This document shows, in pieces, positions 6,724 to 8,222 of a DNA stretch of 8,222 nt. The stretch's first letter is position 1. Every line of letters starts with the position of its first letter. The DNA is taken from NCBI GenBank assembly GCA_905182935.1, contig CAJJDL010000031.1, positions 1 through 8,222 on the forward strand. The letters run 5' to 3'. The position numbers and the translations under genes are program-made. The notes beneath the pieces were generated by a model, which saw nothing but the letters and a program-made list of their open reading frames with translations, was not told the origin of the DNA and made no database searches. Origin of the DNA: an uncultured Nitrospinaceae bacterium. GTDB taxonomy: Bacteria; Nitrospinota; Nitrospinia; Nitrospinales; VA-1.

Positions 6724-6987
6724 TTACCTGATAACTATGCCCGTTCTTTTTATTACGAATTTTTCTTCAAGATTCTCTACCCATTTCATCTTGATGGCAT
6801 TATTTTTAGCAATATCGTCACATATATAAACACATATCTCACATGCCTTGCATCTATCGACAGATACATATGCCGATTTATCTTCATCACTATAGTTGAT
6901 ACAATTTGATTCTGGGCAATAAGTAGTGCACAAAGAACAATTCTTTGCTGAACATATATCTTTATCTACATCTGCTACATAGTACAT
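6724..6987 (-). CDS. Small 2[4Fe-4S] ferredoxin-type subunit of 2-oxoacid:ferredoxin oxidoreductase
   Basis: This 87-residue protein has two iron-sulfur cluster motifs: C12-x4-C17-x2-C20-x3-C24-Pro, and C46-x2-C49-x2-C52-x3-C56. An extra Cys (C29) follows the first motif. The spacing fits two [4Fe-4S] clusters that pass electrons from the catalytic subunits of a pyruvate- or 2-oxoglutarate:ferredoxin oxidoreductase to a soluble ferredoxin. The wider first gap (x4) and the lack of Pro after C56 differ from a standard bacterial 2[4Fe-4S] ferredoxin. It begins 18 nt after the gamma gene with a good SD (GGAG, 5 nt away), and the operon terminator follows. It corresponds to the delta or epsilon subunit of the multi-subunit enzymes; which of the two cannot be decided here. 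The tail (residues 68-87) is basic and hydrophobic. Confidence 0.87.
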   Translation of the reverse strand: MYYVADVDKDICSAKNCSLCTTYCPESNCINYSDEDKSAYVSVDRCKACEICVYICDDIAKNNAIKMKWVENLEEKFVIKRTGIVIR

Positions 6988-7005
6988 AGTATCTCCGGAA
7001 AAATA

Positions 7006-7737
7006 TTAAGCGGCTACCCCAGAGGAGGCCAATAGCTCATTTTCATCAACAAGTACTGCATCAGGGTGACTCCAACCTTTATCAATTACGAACTTATAGG
7101 TTGCGTATAAGGTTTTCATATTTGCTTCCAAAAGTTTGGCTTTCTTAGCAAATTTTTTCTCAATCGCGCTGTCTAAAGCAGCTGTTCCTCCTGAAACGAC
7201 GATACCTTTTCCAATAAAGCGATCTTTAACAGAAAGTCCGAGAGAAGCTAGGTCTGGTATTCCAAAAACTGCTGAAATTGCCCCACACATAGCCATATTA
7301 GTAGCTAAGTCTGTTTTTGCGACCTTATTGGCTATTTCTGTGCATGGCACATAATATACTTTAGCATTCATCGCATCCATTTCTCTTTGCTCATCTTTGG
7401 AGAAATTGATTGGGGTCTTACTGTTTATAAGAATAACACCATCTTCTTTGAGTCCTGTGTAAAATGGCATTGTATAGGATTTTCCTAACGTGATAACCGA
7501 TGGATGAAATATCATTATGACATTTGGGTAAATTATTTCTCCAATTTCATATATCTCATCGGCTGAAATCCTAACGTAGCTCTCAACTGGAGCATTTCGT
7601 TTTTCTGATCCAAAAAATGGAACGAGAGAGCTATGACCGCCTGATATTACAACCCCATTACTCAATATATGAGAGGCTGTAACTACACCCTGGCCTCCAA
7701 GTCCTGCCATACGGACATTATAACGCTTAACTGCCAT
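7006..7737 (-). CDS. porG: 2-oxoacid:ferredoxin oxidoreductase gamma subunit (PorG-like)
   Basis: The gamma subunit (243 residues) is a structural part of the heteromeric OFOR that interconverts a 2-oxoacid plus CoA with acyl-CoA plus CO2 using ferredoxin. The diagnostic AGLGGQGV motif is at residues 11-18. It is followed by SGGHSSLVPFFGSEKRNAPVESYVRIS (about 32-58), the conserved block that contacts the other subunits, and TDLATNMAMCGAISAVFG near 142-159. AGGAG lies 7 nt before the ATG, and the beta gene stops 13 nt upstream, so the two are translated together. The last third (FVIDKGWSHPDAVLVDENEL) is a lineage-specific extension. Whether the enzyme works on pyruvate or 2-oxoglutarate cannot be read from this subunit. 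The porG symbol is therefore provisional. Confidence 0.92.
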   Translation of the reverse strand: MAVKRYNVRMAGLGGQGVVTASHILSNGVVISGGHSSLVPFFGSEKRNAPVESYVRISADEIYEIGEIIYPNVIMIFHPSVITLGKSYTMPFYTGLKEDGVILINSKTPINFSKDEQREMDAMNAKVYYVPCTEIANKVAKTDLATNMAMCGAISAVFGIPDLASLGLSVKDRFIGKGIVVSGGTAALDSAIEKKFAKKAKLLEANMKTLYATYKFVIDKGWSHPDAVLVDENELLASSGVAA

Positions 7738-7750
7738 GATTTTCTCCTAG

Positions 7751-8222
7751 TTATTTCTTCTTTTTAGCTGCTTTTTCTTTTGCCTCAATTTCATCTAAAT
7801 ACGCTTTTGCTCGATCTGATATGTGCTCTTCAAATCCATAATTCTTCTTTTCCATATCAAATGCATCCTGCATTACATCAGGCGTAGGAATTGAGTACTC
7901 AATATTACAAGAAGTGTAGGCCTGAACATAAGTAGAACCAAATTCGCGTGCTATTAGAATCGCACGACGTGTAGTTCTAACTACTCGAGCAGGATTTGTT
8001 GGAACAACTCTAGCGATATAGTCTAATTTAGCTACCTTTGCTAATCCCATCATGTCCATTTTTTCGTCTACCTTGCCTCGAGGGGACATTTTCATTATTT
8101 GACCTTGTTGAGTCATTCCACTTTCTTGCCCGCCAGTATTTCCATAAGTTTCGTTATCTAACATGATGGTTGCAAATTTTTCATGACGAAACCAGCTATG
8201 CATAAGACCTTGAAACCCAATG
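7751..8222 (-). CDS. porB: 2-oxoacid:ferredoxin oxidoreductase beta subunit (PorB-like), 5' part cut by window
   Basis: Only the last 156 codons are inside the window; the frame is open to the right edge, so the ATG at 8203 is an internal Met. The visible part begins IGFQGL, just after the expected thiamine-diphosphate GDG motif. It continues with IMLDNETYGNTGGQESGMT, the conserved N-x4-NTGGQ segment that completes the cofactor and metal site. GLAKVAKLDYIARV and RAILIAREFGSTYVQAYTSCN follow, as in POR/OGOR beta subunits. The protein ends in a Lys-rich tail (KEKAAKKKK), unusual but plausible for a surface terminus. The gene is followed 13 nt later by the gamma gene. The alpha subunit and perhaps a further ferredoxin subunit should lie just beyond the right edge. 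The substrate is undetermined. Confidence 0.92.
   Translation of the reverse strand, partial: IGFQGLMHSWFRHEKFATIMLDNETYGNTGGQESGMTQQGQIMKMSPRGKVDEKMDMMGLAKVAKLDYIARVVPTNPARVVRTTRRAILIAREFGSTYVQAYTSCNIEYSIPTPDVMQDAFDMEKKNYGFEEHISDRAKAYLDEIEAKEKAAKKKK

Noticed and set aside
1..8222. Mobile elements, CRISPR arrays, tRNA or rRNA genes, phage or defence systems
   Set aside because: No repeats of the needed type, no transposase or integrase sequence, and no cloverleaf-like segment were seen; the window is packed with housekeeping and metabolic genes.

Overview
This AT-rich window is densely coding, and every supported gene is on the minus strand, so transcription runs from the right edge to the left. 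The content is bacterial: MutS, YbeY, PhoH, Ndk, FolE, an FmdB-type zinc ribbon, and a multi-subunit 2-oxoacid:ferredoxin oxidoreductase (OFOR). A free-standing OFOR with separate beta, gamma and dicluster-ferredoxin subunits is typical of anaerobic or reverse-TCA-type lineages such as Nitrospinota, Nitrospirota and Aquificota. I lean towards an uncultivated Nitrospinota-like or related marine bacterium, but this is inference and low confidence.

Reading in transcription order: (1) 8222-6724 is the end of an OFOR operon: the beta subunit (5' part cut by the window), the gamma subunit and a small 2[4Fe-4S] protein, closed by a clear rho-independent terminator at 6662-6699. (2) 6625-4393 is a mixed unit: ndk, an unrecognised secreted protein, an FmdB-type zinc-ribbon protein, a 6-pyruvoyl-tetrahydropterin synthase (PTPS) with the animal-type active-site spacing, and folE (GTP cyclohydrolase I). 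The last two overlap and together would turn GTP into 6-pyruvoyl-tetrahydropterin or a related pterin. (3) 4331-1 is a housekeeping unit driven by a near-perfect sigma-70 promoter: phoH, ybeY, an Ap4A-phosphorylase-like HIT protein and mutS, which runs off the left edge.

Two housekeeping genes are broken as written. mutS has an in-frame TGA exactly where the family has a conserved Trp just after Walker B, and homology continues past it to the window edge. phoH has a -1 frameshift at a run of seven A, within an A_AAA_AAT heptamer, and homology continues unbroken across two frames. Both may be sequencing or assembly errors, but real decay, recoding or slippage cannot be excluded from the sequence. 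The phoH promoter carries a perfect 14-bp palindrome over its -35 box and a second dyad two helical turns upstream.

No tRNA, rRNA, CRISPR array, insertion sequence or attachment site was seen. No stretch longer than 300 bases lacks a gene once phoH is given its full length.
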